Positions 20,005 to 34,358 are shown, counted from the stretch's first letter. The stretch: 64,000 bases of DNA from Paralichthys olivaceus (GCF_024713975.1 NC_091100.1:24069501-24133500), one strand, 5' to 3'. Numbers and translations: made by a program. The notes: generated by a model not told the origin, from the letters alone.

Positions 20005-20492
20005 TTACTCTGATCCTTCCTCTTTCTCAGCTGCCTCGATGCTGTCTTTGCCCTTATCATCAACCAGAATCATTTTTTCCTCTGATGGTTGTTCAGATTT
20101 GCCCTCAGTCTTTGATTGGCTGTCTCCTTCGGGGAGAAGGTCATACTCTTTGTGACTGTCAGCCTGAAGAGCAGCATCCTTCACCTCTTCTTCACAATAC
20201 GTCTTCCTCTTGAAGCAACCAAGCTTGTGTTGGAAGCAAGGGAAAAAAATCATTAGATCACATCATTTCAATCTGAATTCAGTAACTCACATTCAAGCAT
20301 CAGCTCTGAATATGAAGGTTTAAGGCTGTGACTTGTATTTCAGGAGTTGGGGACCACTTGGAATAAGAAATGACCTCTCACCTTACACATGATGATTGTG
20401 GTTATGATGAGTAACAACAATCCCAATCCAACTCCTGTTGAAATGATCAGCTCTTTATTGGGGGGAATTATGAACTCAACCCGAACCTCAAT
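20005..20492 (-). other. Integrin membrane helix and cytoplasmic tail exons
   Basis: Exon 20382-20492 encodes the helix ([18 protein letters not shown], about residues 1107-1124). Exon 20005-20223 encodes KLGCFKR followed by an acidic, Ser/Glu-rich tail. The conserved integrin alpha hinge GFFKR reads GCFKR here, with Cys1130 in place of the first Phe. Confidence 0.85.
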
Positions 20493-23400
20493 CTGTAGGC
20501 AGAAATGTTTTTTAAAGTGATTCCTGGGCCTAAAGTCTGTGAATCTGTGTAAAAAGACTGAATTTACCAATTTCTTGATTGGATCGTTGTCTTTCCAGGA
20601 ACCATCATGAGACCGCTTCTTTATGAATCCATTTTTCCTCTGTTGGTAATAAATATGATAAATTAGGCATCATGGAAAAGATTTAAATCAGCATCTTTAA
20701 CAGGACATGACTGTGGTCAAACATCAGCATACCTCTTGTTTACGAGAATCCAGCACGTATTGTTGCCCGTCATATTCAACCCCTATGATGCTTCGGAATT
20801 TCACCTCCCCGCTGTCTCCAGTATATCGTTTCAGAAAGTCAATATTCTGCAATGTAAGAATACATTAATCAAATATATATATTCACCACTTTCAATGATT
20901 TACTGTAAGTGGAGTGTATTCTGTCAGTGTGAGTTGTTGCTACATACTTTGGATCGTTCTTTGAGATCCTTAAAATGTACTTCTCCAGACAATGTGAACT
21001 CAGTGGTTGACTCCTTGTCCAGGATGAATGTGTCACATGCAATGATTGTGCAGTCACCTAGCGGGCAGTTCTGTAACACAGCAGTGGTTCATTTCAGATT
21101 TGTAGATTCTTGTTTGTTGAGAATATTTTGACACTGAATATGTTTCACTTACATTTGGTTTGAGGTCAGTGATGCTGCAGTGAGTTTTGTTCTTAAAAGA
21201 GAGAAAGTTATTGGGGGTATTAAGAGTTTGACATTTCATAGGCAGCAGCATTATCAGTAAGAAGTGTTGTGGTAGTTAACAAATTACCTGCTGGACAGAC
21301 ACTCGATGATCCTTCATTTCAAAGTCATGTGCCAGTTTCGTTGGGAAGGACAGAGACACGTTGACAGGAAAAGCCTTAAATCCTGGATTAGCAATCTGGA
21401 TGGTGAGAGACAGTTGGTCCATTTAAAAATAGCAGTCCAACATTTTGGGAAATGTGTATATTCACTTTCCTGTCAAGTCAGATGAGAAGATTGATGATAC
21501 TTGTATATAAATAGTACATTTACCTTATGTTGTAGACTGTAACGGCTGTCAGAAAAGTTTTATTTGTCAAGCTGCTCATTGATTTGAAGATAAATCTACT
21601 TCTCATCTCAAAAACTTAGACCGTTGGTTGTTGGGTTTGCACATTCACAGCACATACATGTGTCTGTCTGGCTGATCATTGGCTGATTTGAATATGTTAC
21701 TACTCTAGAGGTTTTTTTAAACAGTAAGTCAATTGTTGTATGTTAGATGTGTGGTATTGTTACCAGAAAAAAAGTAGGGGGGGGGGGGGGGGTCTTAACA
21801 GCTGCATGATGAATGTTTGTTGAGAAAATTGAAAGACACATTTCTTTGATAGTTTTTACCCTGTATGTAATCTCCATTTTTTGAGGTGCAGGCTCTTCTG
21901 GTGTGAAGTTCAGATATGTGATGCCTTCTTTCCTGAAAAGAGAACACAAAACAATTACAGTGTGCTGTAAAAATACATTTATCAAATTAATCGAATAAGC
22001 TCCCATTACAAAATGGGATTTATTTAGACAGCCATACTTACACTGTTATTGCCATTTTAATGTCAAACTGTACTGGGATGCTTCTGGTCAAGTTATTGTT
22101 CCTGGTGATGTTTGTGTTGTCACTGAGGAAGCAACAAAGCAATTCGTGAGAATACTGGTATTTAAGAATTCAGGCTAACTAATCCATAAAGTCTCTAAAA
22201 GTGGAATAGGAGCCAGAGCTTTCAGCTATCAAGCTCCTCTGCTGTGGAATCACCTCTGTGATTCAGTTAGGGAGGCAGACACCTTCTCTATATTTAAGAG
22301 TCGGCTTAGATATATAAAATACACCTACTCACGTATAGCACCATTACTGGCAAAACCTCTATCATTACAATTGTCATTGGGGCTCCCTTCTTCTCTGTTA
22401 AACATTTTCTCTCGTATAAATACTTTAAGCTTCGACACACCTCTCCATTTATGTTTGACACTATCTTTTCTCAGGAATATTGTTAATGTTGTTATTTGGA
22501 TGTGCTCTGTTACATGTGGCATCTATTGCACTTCTGTCCGTCCTATAAAGAATCCCTCATATACAGCTTTCTCCAGGGTCTCTAAATGATTTCCTCTGGT
22601 AATAGTTTTTTTTATTGAGGGTTCTACATGATGTGTAGAATTTAGTAACATCTGGTGTTGAAGTTGCATGTTGCAGCTGAACACCCCTCACCTCACCCTC
22701 TCCTTCCAAACATGAAAAAGAAACTGTGGTAGCCTTCAGTTGTCATAAAAACTCAAAAGGTGTTTAGTTTTTTCAGTCTGGACTAATGTAAAAAACATCT
22801 TTCACCTAGATCTTACACACTGAACCTTTAAGGACGGAGGATGTCACACCTTGTTGAGCTCTATGAGGCACATTGTGATTTGTGAATATGGGCTTTACAA
22901 ATAAATCAAATCAAATGAATAAAACGTGGAGTGTGTTGGATTACATTACAAGGCCTCTACCTTCTTCCGGTAACAGTCATCGAGATTGTGTCATTCCACT
23001 CGTACTCGGTCATGATGTAGAAAGAAGTTATAAACTTTGCCTTCACAGAAAAAAGAAAGAGGTCAACAACATTTTCAAAGGCCAAAGTCGTTTCATAATC
23101 TATACTATTTCACTTCCTGTCTGCTGTGAAGTGGGTGCAGTTTCACTCACAGAAGATCTGCTACGATACACAGGAAGGCTGACACCGCACACAGTTCTGT
23201 CATACACTCCTTCAAGGTCATGACAGCTGTACAGCGTTGGTCTCGATGCCTGTGTTAAAAAAACATGCAAAAAGCTGGATGAGCTTTACATATAAATACA
23301 ATGCTGTGATACTTGCACGACCCTTGACTGTAAATTAGAAGTCTAGTTGATTTAAGTTTGAACTTTCATTTATGTTTAAACAAAGACTGGGTTCAAACAG

Positions 23401-26400
23401 CCTTTGCTGGCAGTGCTGGGTTCTGTGGGTGAAACTTGTTCTCCCTGACAACCCACACATCCTGTGAGGGTTTCAAACTCCAGACAACCTCTGTTTTGTT
23501 TGTGCTCTGTGACAGTGCAACAGACCTGTTTGTTGTATTTCTGCATTTAGCAGTGGAGGTTTTGACAAATTCAAATTGATTTAAAGTTATTTTTTAATGT
23601 TATTCATAATCAGTATCATTCATTTGGGGCCAAATCTAATATAAATGATCATGTCAGTTCAAGTATCATTGTGAAGGTGAATAACTGGAAAAATTTGGAA
23701 TCAATCTATTGTCTATGTGTACGGCTTCTCAAACAGTTACAGTTTTTTAACCAAATAAATATTTATTTTGCTACCTTTGTTTGCATTGTCCATGTGTGGT
23801 AAAAGAATCAACCACACACAAAGACGCAAAAATTGCGACATCATCTTTGACTGTGTCAGTGTTGTCTATCTGATGTCTTTGTAAAGAGCCAGTCCAGTGC
23901 CTGTTCTAAACCTGTCTGTTCGGAATGGGCTGTTCTCTCTGCCTGTGTTTATGCTGTGGATGGAGCTTCTTCAGATTTCTTCCCGGTCATTAGTGAGTCC
24001 TCCTCCAACAGTTCTACAATATACTGTCGATATTTATTGTTTGTGTGCTGAACATGTCTATGGTCAGAGTGAAGTTAGAAAACTTTATCCTGATTGGTTT
24101 ATCTGCAATGAAGAGTTGATAGTTAATTTCTTCATAACTTGAGGGTACACTGAAGCTAAAAATAAATCTGATTGGCTACTGGGCTGTATGGCAGTACTAT
24201 GAAAGCCATGATGCTCGCTCAGAAGATCAGACATCATTACCTCTGTCTTTTTTAAACTGAACACCTACTGTCAGTCAGCAGAGTCAAAAGCTGTCCCATT
24301 TTAGAACATAGGACAAGATGGACAATATCCCTGATTAAGAATAAAGAAATGACATGTTTACATCACCTCTACAAGAGTCATCCTGGAGAAGGAGAGGCCT
24401 GGAGGATAGTACATTGTGAGGCTGGTGTTGTATGAGTCATCACCATGATTGGACAGTGTTATAGACACGTTGAAGTAGTTATCTTCTGCCACCAATAAGG
24501 TCGGGGTCCTGGGAGACACAGAGTATGTTCTTACTAGTCGCACGATGCCAACATTACAGTTGCTGCACTGTGTTTAGTCACATATAGTACGTACGTGAAG
24601 TTGAAATCCACCTCGAGTTCAGCAACACAGTGGTCATTGTTTGTACATTGCTTTTCAAAGGGAACCTGTAAAAAAGAGATTGCTGCTTATTTGAAAACAC
24701 CGAGCAAGAATCAATTGGTTGCCCTACATCTTTCAGTTCAGAGTCAAACCTGAACAGTTAAAAAAATGGTTTCTGCATTTATGTTTGTTTCATGTATCTA
24801 ATTGAGGAACTATAAAGTTTTGTTATTAATCCACAAAGATATGTTGATGTTTCTGCCTCCTCAGCAGAAGCTTGTGTGAAAGTTTAAGTCACTCATTTAT
24901 CTACATCATGATTTTTTCAAGAAATCCACATCACATTTTGCTTTTATCGATATCGATCAGCTTGGAACTTGTTTAAAGAAAGTCTGTAAGGATACAACAT
25001 CATAAGACGGCCTGCAGCCATCTGCAGTGCACATACCTCAACCATGGCCGTCCTTCTGCTGTCCACATTCAGGACGGCACCCGCACTCTCACTGTGGACT
25101 TGGGAAAAGTTCAATTTGATGTTGATGGGTGATAAAGTGTCTTTCACACATTTCTATGAGAAAGGAAGAAAAGTAATTTGCATATTGTTGAAGACATATT
25201 CACAAAGCAGAGATTTTTCATTTTAGAAATTGATTTCAGCATGAAAATAAAAAAAATATAGTCAAATGTACAAGTATTTTGACGGCTAGTGTTACTGGTA
25301 TGTGACTTGAGGGTCCAGTATTATCAGCTAAATGTATCATGACGTGACAGAAAAGGTGTCGCTGCATGGGGAGGTGGGTTGGTGAGTATTTGAGCTTGAA
25401 TAACAAAACAACAAATTTGGATGAGTGAGCAGGGACCCCTCACACATTACCCTTAGAATGATTTGGCACAGCCTACTTTTCATATTTCCACTGTTTTTGT
25501 AAATTACACAAAATACATTTCTCAGAAAGACGTTTGACGTGTATAAGAATATTTTCACACTGTTTACACAGAATACTCATATATCTTGATCATTTAAATG
25601 AGTGAATTTCTCCATACTGGCATGTAGACAGAGTGGTTGAAGCAAGTTTCAATAGCCCTCAGGTTGCAGGTAGAGGTATGATTCCTGGCTTTCTTGTTGT
25701 TTTCAAAGAAACCTCGGTAAGTTTGTCTCGTTGGATCCACATTAACTATGTATGAGATGTTCAGTCCTGAGCTCATCACATCTATAAAGACACACAGCAA
25801 GATTAAAATACCTCATTGATAGTGTGCACCATTAACAGCTCTTAATAAATCTGTTCATTGGCTCCGGTCCTTACCGTCGTGGCTCTGAGTAGTTTCTTCC
25901 ATTATAAAGCAGACTGTTAAGGTCACCATGGGTAAAGCTTCATCTATGTTGTCCACACAGTCAAACCTCTCAGTGCTTATTTCCTCAGGTAGAAAAGAGA
26001 GACGTGCCACGACGTTGAAGACAGGACTGGACCTGAAAGACATTAAAGATTAATATTGATTAAATTAATAAAAAAATGTAACATTTATTATTAGACTCTT
26101 ATATCTGAAGGACAATGGTAAACTAGTGCATAGAGTAGAATCATATTTTGGTAGGTCGTATAAGAGAAGGTTGATATTAGTGCCTTCAGTCCAACTGACC
26201 TTTATTTTGAAATCAGCTTAACATTTTCATGATATGTTGTGCCTTTGTTTATTAACAGATGTCATATTGTAATCTCTTTTATTTATAATATTCAATTCAT
26301 ATGTTCAAGGTTCAGGGGCTTGTAAAGCTCTGTGATGTAGAGCCTCGTTATGATCTTTCTGAATTTGTTAGCAATTGTCCATAGAAAGACAGGGTGTACA

Positions 26401-29400
26401 GCATGCACATCCCAAAAAACATCCCTTTTTATCTGATTCTGACTTAGCCATACTCTTAACGTACACAGTATCCATACCTCAAGACAACAGCCATGCCCTG
26501 TGATCCAATCACAATATCTGGGAGTCCTTCCTCTCCGAGGTCAATGCGCCCATCGATGGCCTGGCCAAAGAATCTCATCTCAGGACTAATTTCCTGTCCC
26601 ATGATTCTCTGTAATAACAGTTTAGAAAATTGAAAGTGGGCACAGTTTGCAAACAGATTCTAAGTTACTCATTAGAGAGGCGGTGGAAACACCGGATGGT
26701 AGATGCTGCTCGACAGATGGGGTAACATCCATAAAACCACAATACAGCCAAAGCCACAGCTACTGCTCACTACAAAAAACATCTGATAATCTGTTTTTAA
26801 AGTCACATGCATTGAAACTGATGGATCTGGTGGAATTTCAGTACAAAGAGTGAACAAACCAAGAAATAATCTACTACCTGGTATACGAGAAGTGTTTTTG
26901 GACAGAGAGGGGGGTTATGTTATAACTTGAGAGGGACATTTCATTTGAAACATTGTTATTCTGACACCAATCTCATAGAGCAAAAAGGAAGATTGCCAAA
27001 AACATAATTTATGAGAGGTACAGAAATCAAGAAGAGAAATGGAAAGCATGTTTGTTGCACGTAAGAACACTACAGCGATGAAGTGAACAAAATGGACCCT
27101 CTGGGAAGAGTGGACTTGTATTTGTAATCTTGTAGAACAGGGGTGGGACAGGAATGTATCTTCTTCCTACTCCTTTTTGGACAGAAAATGATCTATGTTA
27201 CTTTATGTTACTTAATATTTATGTTTGTTGATTCATTATTTTCTGATTTTTCCTGCAAATTAATTTTATTCTATCCTTTTCAAACCTTTGAAATGAACTA
27301 AAGTAAGATGCTCATGATGAGACACATAAGTTTTAGAAGTTATAGATGAAATAAATAAATCATGTCCTTCAGAAGATGTGAGTTTTTGTTTTATTCATAA
27401 GCCACTTCTGAAAATAAATACATATATGTCTAACTCTTACAGACTTTTGACAGACAGTGTGGAGACGACAGGAAATGAGGAAGATTCAACTAAAGTCCCC
27501 ATGGTGGATTCGACCAGGTGAAATTATGGTTTACCTTATTACTTTATTCACTGGGTTTCCTTGATGCACTACTGGTTGGTGTGTGGTTGATGAATCTTTC
27601 CACAGCATGTTAGTAAAAATATAATATGTCAAGTTTTCCTCGAGCTCACCTGGCTGAAAGTGCTGCGTATCCCATTGCGTCTGTCACCAAGGTAGATGTA
27701 CACAACCCCTCTGTTTTCATCCTCAAGGGGGGCTCCAACAGCAACGTCTCGGAGTCCATCTCCATTAATATCTGCAAGGCTGGAAATGGTGGAGCCAAAT
27801 CTGCCCATGGATGGTGCTGTCACATTTAGTACAGTTGCCAGTTGCATCTGTAGAAGTCAATTCATCATGAAAACAAGTGCATCAATTAAAAAAGTAAAGC
27901 AAGAAAGTAAAAAGCCTCACAGTAAACCGGAGGCTTTGTCGCTGCCCCCACCTTCTCAGACAGTGAGTAGACGTAGACCAGGCCTTCTCTCTTCTCCTGG
28001 GGCTGATAGAACAGCGGAGCTCCCACCAGAAGGAAGTCAGTGTCACCATCTGAGTCGATATCTACTGAGCTCAGCTCTGCACCAAAGTAGGAGCCAATCT
28101 GAAAATGTGCGGCATACAGAATGTCTTAACATGCACTCGCCAAAGCATTTTTTAAAAACCTGCATGTATTTGAGTAAACTAAGGATAATCATGTAATGTG
28201 CTTCCAAGAGCTCTGTCATTTCATTTTCTCACACATTTACTCACAACTTTGCTGCATCTGTAAATACAAAGTAATTGTGATTAACTGATCTCCCTGATTG
28301 CTTCAATAAAAAAACAGCTAGCAGGGCCCGGTCACCTGTTTAATGAAGCTTTCTGAGCAACTTCGCATAGTAAAAGCTGATGTCTCTTCATAGTTGATGT
28401 ATGAGGGTTCTAGTCTCCAAGGTGAAAGTAAACCCACACATTCTTGTTGTTCATTGAACAGCTAGTTTTATGGGAAATTACCCCAAAAGCAGATTTAGTA
28501 GATTTATCAGTTTTCTAACTTCACTCTGACCATAGACATGTTTATAAGCAAAATATGTAATTACGTTTTGATAAATCATATTATAAAATACCTTTTCAAG
28601 ACAGTATGCCTACCTGGGTACCATTTAGTGTTTGGGCTGCGGTCCAATCCCCACCATCACGTCTGAAAAGTACGACCTGTCCCGTGTGCTCAAATCTTGG
28701 TGCACCCGCAAAGTAAAAAGGAGCGTTGTCCTTCTTTCCAAGAGAAATAGAGTATCCTGCAACAGTGAAAACAGGAAATGTCACTCAAATCAAATGTTCA
28801 TTTTATAAGAAGCCCAGTGCTTTACAATACAACGCTATTTTAACTCTCAGTTCCATTGCCATTTACCTCCTGCCAAATAAACCTATTTTGATAAAGGGGC
28901 AGGTGATATGTTAATGATGTGTAAATGACTTTACCCATGTAGGAGTCCTTTTTCATGCGTGGATCTTCAATTTTTGTTTCTTTTCCTTCATGGAATTCTT
29001 GGAGAGAGCCCAACCAGTCCTTTGAGCCCACTGCACCCAGGATCAGTGTTTTCTGTCAACAGAAAAATGCAAGTCTTGTCAGAGCACAGAGTGGAGCTAC
29101 CAGTGGGTGCTGTGTCGACTGTCTGAACTGCTGCTGTCAAACTGGTTGGTCCACTGAGGCAGTGGAGAACCGTGTTTCATCCAGAAAAACGATGGAGGAT
29201 TGTAAACAGTGGTCCCTCAACGAGGCAGCTGCTTTGTATAGGAGGAAATTAACCACACTGTTTGTCTGCCCCTGTCAATGGAAACATTAGTGACTTCACT
29301 CACGTTATAGAAGGCAGCACTGAATCCACTCTGAGCCATTTCGTCCAACATGTCTGCTCCCCGAGCCACACTGGAGCCTGCATATGGAAACAAACTAGTT

Positions 29401-32400
29401 CACTAGTATTGGTGTCTGGCTATGGCTTTTGTTACATTGTTAGATAAAGAGGAAAGAAAATATCCAACATCACCTTCCATTTTAAAAATCCTTTTTTGAA
29501 ACGTCTCCAGTATTCCCGTCAGTCCGTTGTAGTCCTCAATTTTAAAGGCATATTTGTCCGTTGGTTGTGAAGCGATGGCTGTGAATTTTTCTAGCATGAC
29601 GTCTTTGACCTGAAATCAGAATGCAGTTTGATGTTAATTCAGAGGTGGTAAAGAGAAACCACACAGGCTGATGGTCTGTAGAACATTTCAGTTCTGCACT
29701 GAGAAGCGCAATTGTGCATCTCTGTAGGAGTGAACAGAGCAGTCCCATGAACTGAATGTGTCTGTGGGTGGATGTGCATATCCTGTGAACCGTTGAGCTA
29801 ACATCTTCTCTCTAATCTGACAGGTGCATTGATAATGTCTCCAGAAAGTGATGTGCAGAATTCTGACATGCAATGCATTCAATATTAATACAAATGGGAT
29901 AAACAGGGGACCAGCACTCTGTAGCAGTCAGTATGGGCAGTGTGCCCTCACCCTGTGAACCAATTTCAACACTCTAACCTCTAAGTAGAGGAAGATGTGG
30001 TAGGGTGTAAGTCCTCTGATAAACAACAGCACCAGATCATTTTGCTGAACTGAAACAAACAGTCATAGCAGTAACATTCACTGAATCACTTCCTCTTTAG
30101 GCGTTAGTCTTTAAAGTGACAGCACATTGTTGCTTTATATCAAGCTGAATTACAGAGCTTGTGGTTTAACAAGTTGTGAACTTGAGTCTGAAGATTAAGT
30201 GCTCAACAGAACTCTGAAATAGCTGACATACGTAACAGCAGTGAGGTAAATCATTCTAATTTAAGGTGAATATTGGTGATCTGGGACTTTAGGTAATGAG
30301 GGACACTTGAGTCTGGTTATTTCCTATGTAATATGTATTTATGGACCTGTCTGTTTAAACTGTTTGATCCAAAAAAGCACAGAAGAGCGTTTGACCTGCA
30401 GCCATTGGCTTCACAAAACACGTGGAGAAGACAGTGGGGGGATTGATGAATAGCCCCAATAGAAAGCAATAGCAAACTACTGAGGTAGACTACAAGTAGA
30501 CTGTTTGATATGCAATATGCCTACTTACATATACTAGCAATAAGTCATTGCTGTTCTCTTCATCTCTGTCAGACATTGTCTTACGTATAAACATTGCACC
30601 TTTTTATGTCCTCTGAGACCAATTGTGGTTGGTGAATATGGGCCACAGAAATAAAATGGATTGATTGCTCGAATTTTAATATATTGAAAAATTAATAGAA
30701 TAGAAGAATAGAAATATTCACAATTCTTTTAATAAAAGGGTTATATTGACCTTGATATGCATTTTTTTAATCCTAATACAAATGTCCCAGATTATCAAAT
30801 TCAGGCAGGATTTTCTTTTTTGGCACAAACAACACTAAAGGTCTCCTTTTTGAAATGGCCATGCTCCATTCTTTCTTCGTAATAAGTCGGAGAGGTCAAA
30901 ATAAAATGAATAAAAAATATTACTCGAATTGACCCTATATACAAACCACACACATGAACAGTAGCAAATCTAAATTCTGTTTCATTTTATGAAAAACATT
31001 GACTATAAAATGTTCATTCCACATAAACCAGGCAGGATAAATACAAATGTATCTTCACCCTGCACTGATTTAAAATCGACAGTATATTGTAGAACTATTT
31101 GAGGAGGACTCACTAATGACAAGGAATTCTGAAGTAGCTCAGCAGCATTAACACAGGACAAGAGAACAGAACATTCTATACAGGCTCTGAACTAGTAATA
31201 CAAATAGAATCGAGTAATAAAACATATAAGATCACAACTTACCCCAATGACAAAGCGAATGATCTGTTTCTTCTGATATTCTTCAATAATAAGATCTGCG
31301 TTTGTATCACTGGGATCGCCATCTGTGATTATCACCAAAACTTTAATTGCATCAGGAGAGGCACCTACATCTGGGTCTTCGAAGACATTTTTCCTGAAAC
31401 AAACAAATACCAATGTAGTTTTTCAAATGCTCAGAATAAACAAAACTCCAATCTATAAGTATGAATAAATCAACGATTCTAACTTTAATAACATGCTCAT
31501 GATGTTAATGTATCATTGGACCAGCTCTTTATCGAGCGTTGATATCCCTCAACAGTAATGTCAATAACATTTCTTGTACATCCCAACTAAGAGTCATTTT
31601 GAAACCTATAAGTTTAATGTCACTGAACTCACAACACAAATGCGAGGGCTCCATGTGTGTTGGTGAGCTGCCTCATGTGGGCTTCTTTCCGAAGTTTACC
31701 AAGAGCTCTTCCGTCTTGATAGTCGTTGAAGGTAAATACCGTCCTGAATGTTGAGGAGAACTGAACTGCTGAGAACTGGAAAAATACATAAAACAGACAA
31801 CACAATACAACAATTTAACATACTGCTATTTCTATATAATTCAACAAATAAAAGTCATGAACTCTTTCATGTTGCAGTGGAGCAGTGACCTTGATTGATG
31901 TGTTCTTAAGGCTCTTCATTATATCCACTATGAAATCTTTATTTTTGCTGAACTCAGCTGTGGTCATACTGCCTGATCCATCAAAAAGAAAGACAAGGTC
32001 CACTGTCTTTTTGGTGCATTCTGAAAAGAAATATACAGAATAACAAAAGTTTGTTTGGACAAAAACATGCAAGAAGAACAAGATGTGAGACTTTTCCAGT
32101 CTTTTATCATCTCTCACCTTCGAAAGCAGGAGTGAAAGAGGAGATTTTGTGAAGACGATCAGTCATCTTGTAACACACACTGTTTAGATAGGAGTTCTCA
32201 TTGCATTCATGGGCTACACTTGGGCTGCAAACCTAAGTCCAAACATGAGAGGTAAAGGAATTCAGATTCATCACATTGATTTGTTTTGGTTTTATCAAAG
32301 TATTGGCCTTTGTGATTTGCTTACAAAGAACTGGGAGCTTGTGGAGTCTGCAGCGATTGACAGGCCGAGGAGCTTCACTGGTAAAGTTCTATTTTTCACA

Positions 32401-34358
32401 GTAATGTCTGAAACAGTAGCATTTAATTAGTACAAGAATAATGCAAAGCATTTCAGCTACACCATCAAGTCTCTATTTTATGCTTTATGTATTGTTGAGA
32501 AGGAAACTTTATCTGTGTGTGGTTAATTGTGTAACATTGACTGTATTCAACATAGGTATTTATATACCTTCAGCATTGAAACACTGGGTGTTTTGGTTTT
32601 TGACCTGTCTGCATACTCCTCCAGATCCATTGAGCTTCAGCGGCGCCGTGACAATTACCCTGAGAATGAGGTGAGCAACCATTGAAGTAGTCAAAATGGC
32701 ACAAGCAACAACATTTCAGCTCAAAGGAAATGCTCTATATGTGAAGCAGGATGTGAGGTCATGCTTTTGTGATGAAGAGCAAGATCAGGATGCATCATTC
32801 AATCAGTTACATTTTTTCACACCTCTGCAGAAGATGTAAACCTCATTTATTTTCCACATCTACTTCATGAGTACTGATTATGACATTTTTAGCAACAGTT
32901 ATAATCAACTGAAACTCAAAGTTAAAAATGCACACGTACCCTTTGTCTGTGCCAGACATGAACTGAAGCACTTTGTAGCCAAAGAAATCTTTCTGTTCAC
33001 CAGCATAGACATCTGGATTTGTTGTATCAATGTTGAAAGCCAAAGAAAGAGGGGTGGCTGCAATAAAAATAAAAAAACTTGTTTATTTTCTCGCAAGTTT
33101 TAATCAGAACGGTGGCTAAATTAATTTGAAATGAAAAGGGATCATGAGAATTTCAGAAGAGACTATAATTACTGTTTCAGAGACAATATGAAGGTTTAAA
33201 AAAGTTATATTTGAACTTTGTCAAGCATCAACACTACACCTGTTAAGAATACATTGATCTACAATGGGTCAACAGTGTTTCTACACAATTCATTTTTCAG
33301 ATAATTAAAAAAAAAAGTAGTTAGAAAGTCAAATGAGGCTAAAGTGCATATGAGGCAAATGGTTTTCGTCCAACTTAATGCTCTTACGCATATTCATGAT
33401 TGATATAGTTTATATATTGTATGTATATAACATAGTGATGCTCTCTAATATTACAGTTTCAGTATTAAGAATATCATAGTGATGTGGCAGAAAAAGACAT
33501 TTTTATCTTCTACTTCTTCTTTCTTGTCCAAACTCGTTGCCTAAAATGACCCTCTACGCAACTTAAAAATTGACTGTTCATTTTCACTTTCAAACTGATC
33601 TTCAGCCAAATTGACACTGGCATCATTTTAGCTTTTTGATCATTTTTCACACATGCACCTCCTGTAGATTCACTGATTTGAAAAATTACGTTCACAGCAT
33701 GAAAAGCAAAAAAAACAACTTTCTTCTCCTCAAGGCTTCCAGTTGTTGACCTTGATGTGATATTACACCTTGATTGCACTGTTCACAAGCAGCACTGATT
33801 TGAAAGGATATGAATATTGCAAATGTTAAAAGTATATAAAATGCAAGGGGACAACAAATTGAAAATAAATAAAAAAATGTTTTGCTTGTCTATTTATGTT
33901 TGCTTGAAGCTGTACTAATCATCTTTATATTTTTTAGATCAAATGACTATGTAGAAATTGAGAGGTGTCATAAACAAACTCACAGAGAATTCACACCCTG
34001 CTGCTCTACTGTTGTGTTCTCTCTCACAGTTCTCATCAATGTCAATTTCAAGAACAGCAGCAGGCACCTATTTTGTAAAAGCTCTGAAAAGCCATTGCAC
34101 GCAAATATATCTGCTCAGCAACAAATATTCAAGTTGAAAGAGTCAATTTATTAGGTTTTGCAACTTATAAGCATTTTTGGTCATTTTTGTTCTAATCCTC
34201 AACACCTCAAATACACATGTATTTTCTCCCAAACTCACATAGAACATAAACCACCTCTATCTCGAGGAGAAATTCTGTCTGATAAATGTAGGAAATATTA
34301 TTTTCTTACCTAGCACCACCATGTAGGTGAGCAAGACAATATGACGCTGGTCTTGCAT
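20005..34358 (-). CDS. itgal: I-domain integrin alpha chain, leukocyte type (ITGAL-like)
   Basis: Exons in coding order: 34310-34358, 32940-33057, 32568-32659, 32325-32407, 32118-32232, 31890-32020, 31633-31775, 31243-31393, 29474-29609, 29304-29377, 28935-29052, 28614-28756, 27952-28098, 27650-27847, 26478-26608, 25875-26032, 25618-25781, 25037-25153, 24595-24665, 24367-24508, 23151-23249, 22961-23040, 22042-22122, 21860-21932, 21288-21395, 21153-21191, 20948-21070, 20733-20846, 20568-20639, 20382-20492, 20005-20223. All phases agree: 3600 nt, 1199 residues (human ITGAL about 1170). Order: short signal peptide ([17 protein letters not shown]), beta-propeller with an inserted I domain, FG-GAP Ca loops, thigh/calf beta domains, one membrane helix, 72-residue tail. 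As ITGAL it would pair with beta-2 and bind ICAM-type ligands on leukocytes. The long tail and the neighbouring qprt favour ITGAL; ITGAM/ITGAX-like naming remains possible. Confidence 0.93.
21777..21792. repeat. Poly-G run of 16
   Basis: A homopolymer G tract in an integrin intron, a likely spot for length errors in sequencing. It lies outside the exons. Confidence 0.9.
22180..22400. repeat. LINE-like 3' fragment in integrin intron
   Basis: The text taaagtctctaaaagtggaa, then gagctttcagctatcaagct and gaggcagacacc, matches a dispersed element I know from many teleost genomes (3' part of a non-LTR element). Family assignment is from memory and not verified. Confidence 0.45.
22617..22832. repeat. 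MITE-like inverted-repeat element, copy 3
   Basis: Same family as 2806-3072, left end diverged (gatgtgtagaatttag), right end intact (cttacacactgaaccttta). The interior (cctctccttccaaacatg) matches copy 5 and the fragment at 60805. Confidence 0.65.
26930..27400. repeat. Probable non-LTR retroelement 3' fragment
   Basis: The segment near 27135-27180 (ggggtgggacaggaatgtat, then cttcctactcctttttgg) followed by T-rich sequence resembles the 3' end of a teleost LINE. It sits in an integrin intron and has no long ORF. Confidence 0.35.
27650..28098 (-). other. Integrin FG-GAP calcium-binding loops
   Basis: Exon 27952-28098 encodes DIDSDGDTD (about residues 464-472) and exon 27650-27847 encodes DINGDGLRD (about residues 526-534), both DxDxDG-type loops of the propeller. 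The next exon (26478-26608) has only a degenerate loop (DLGEEGLPD). Confidence 0.88.
29474..32020 (-). other. Integrin I (von Willebrand A) domain exons
   Basis: Exons 31890-32020, 31633-31775, 31243-31393 and 29474-29609 encode residues about 153-339. The metal-ion site is complete: DGSGS (residues 166-170), the Thr in LTNTHGA, and the Asp in IITDGDPSD. The domain should therefore bind Mg2+ and ligand. Its insertion between propeller blades is typical of the beta-2 partners and collagen-receptor alphas. Confidence 0.93.
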
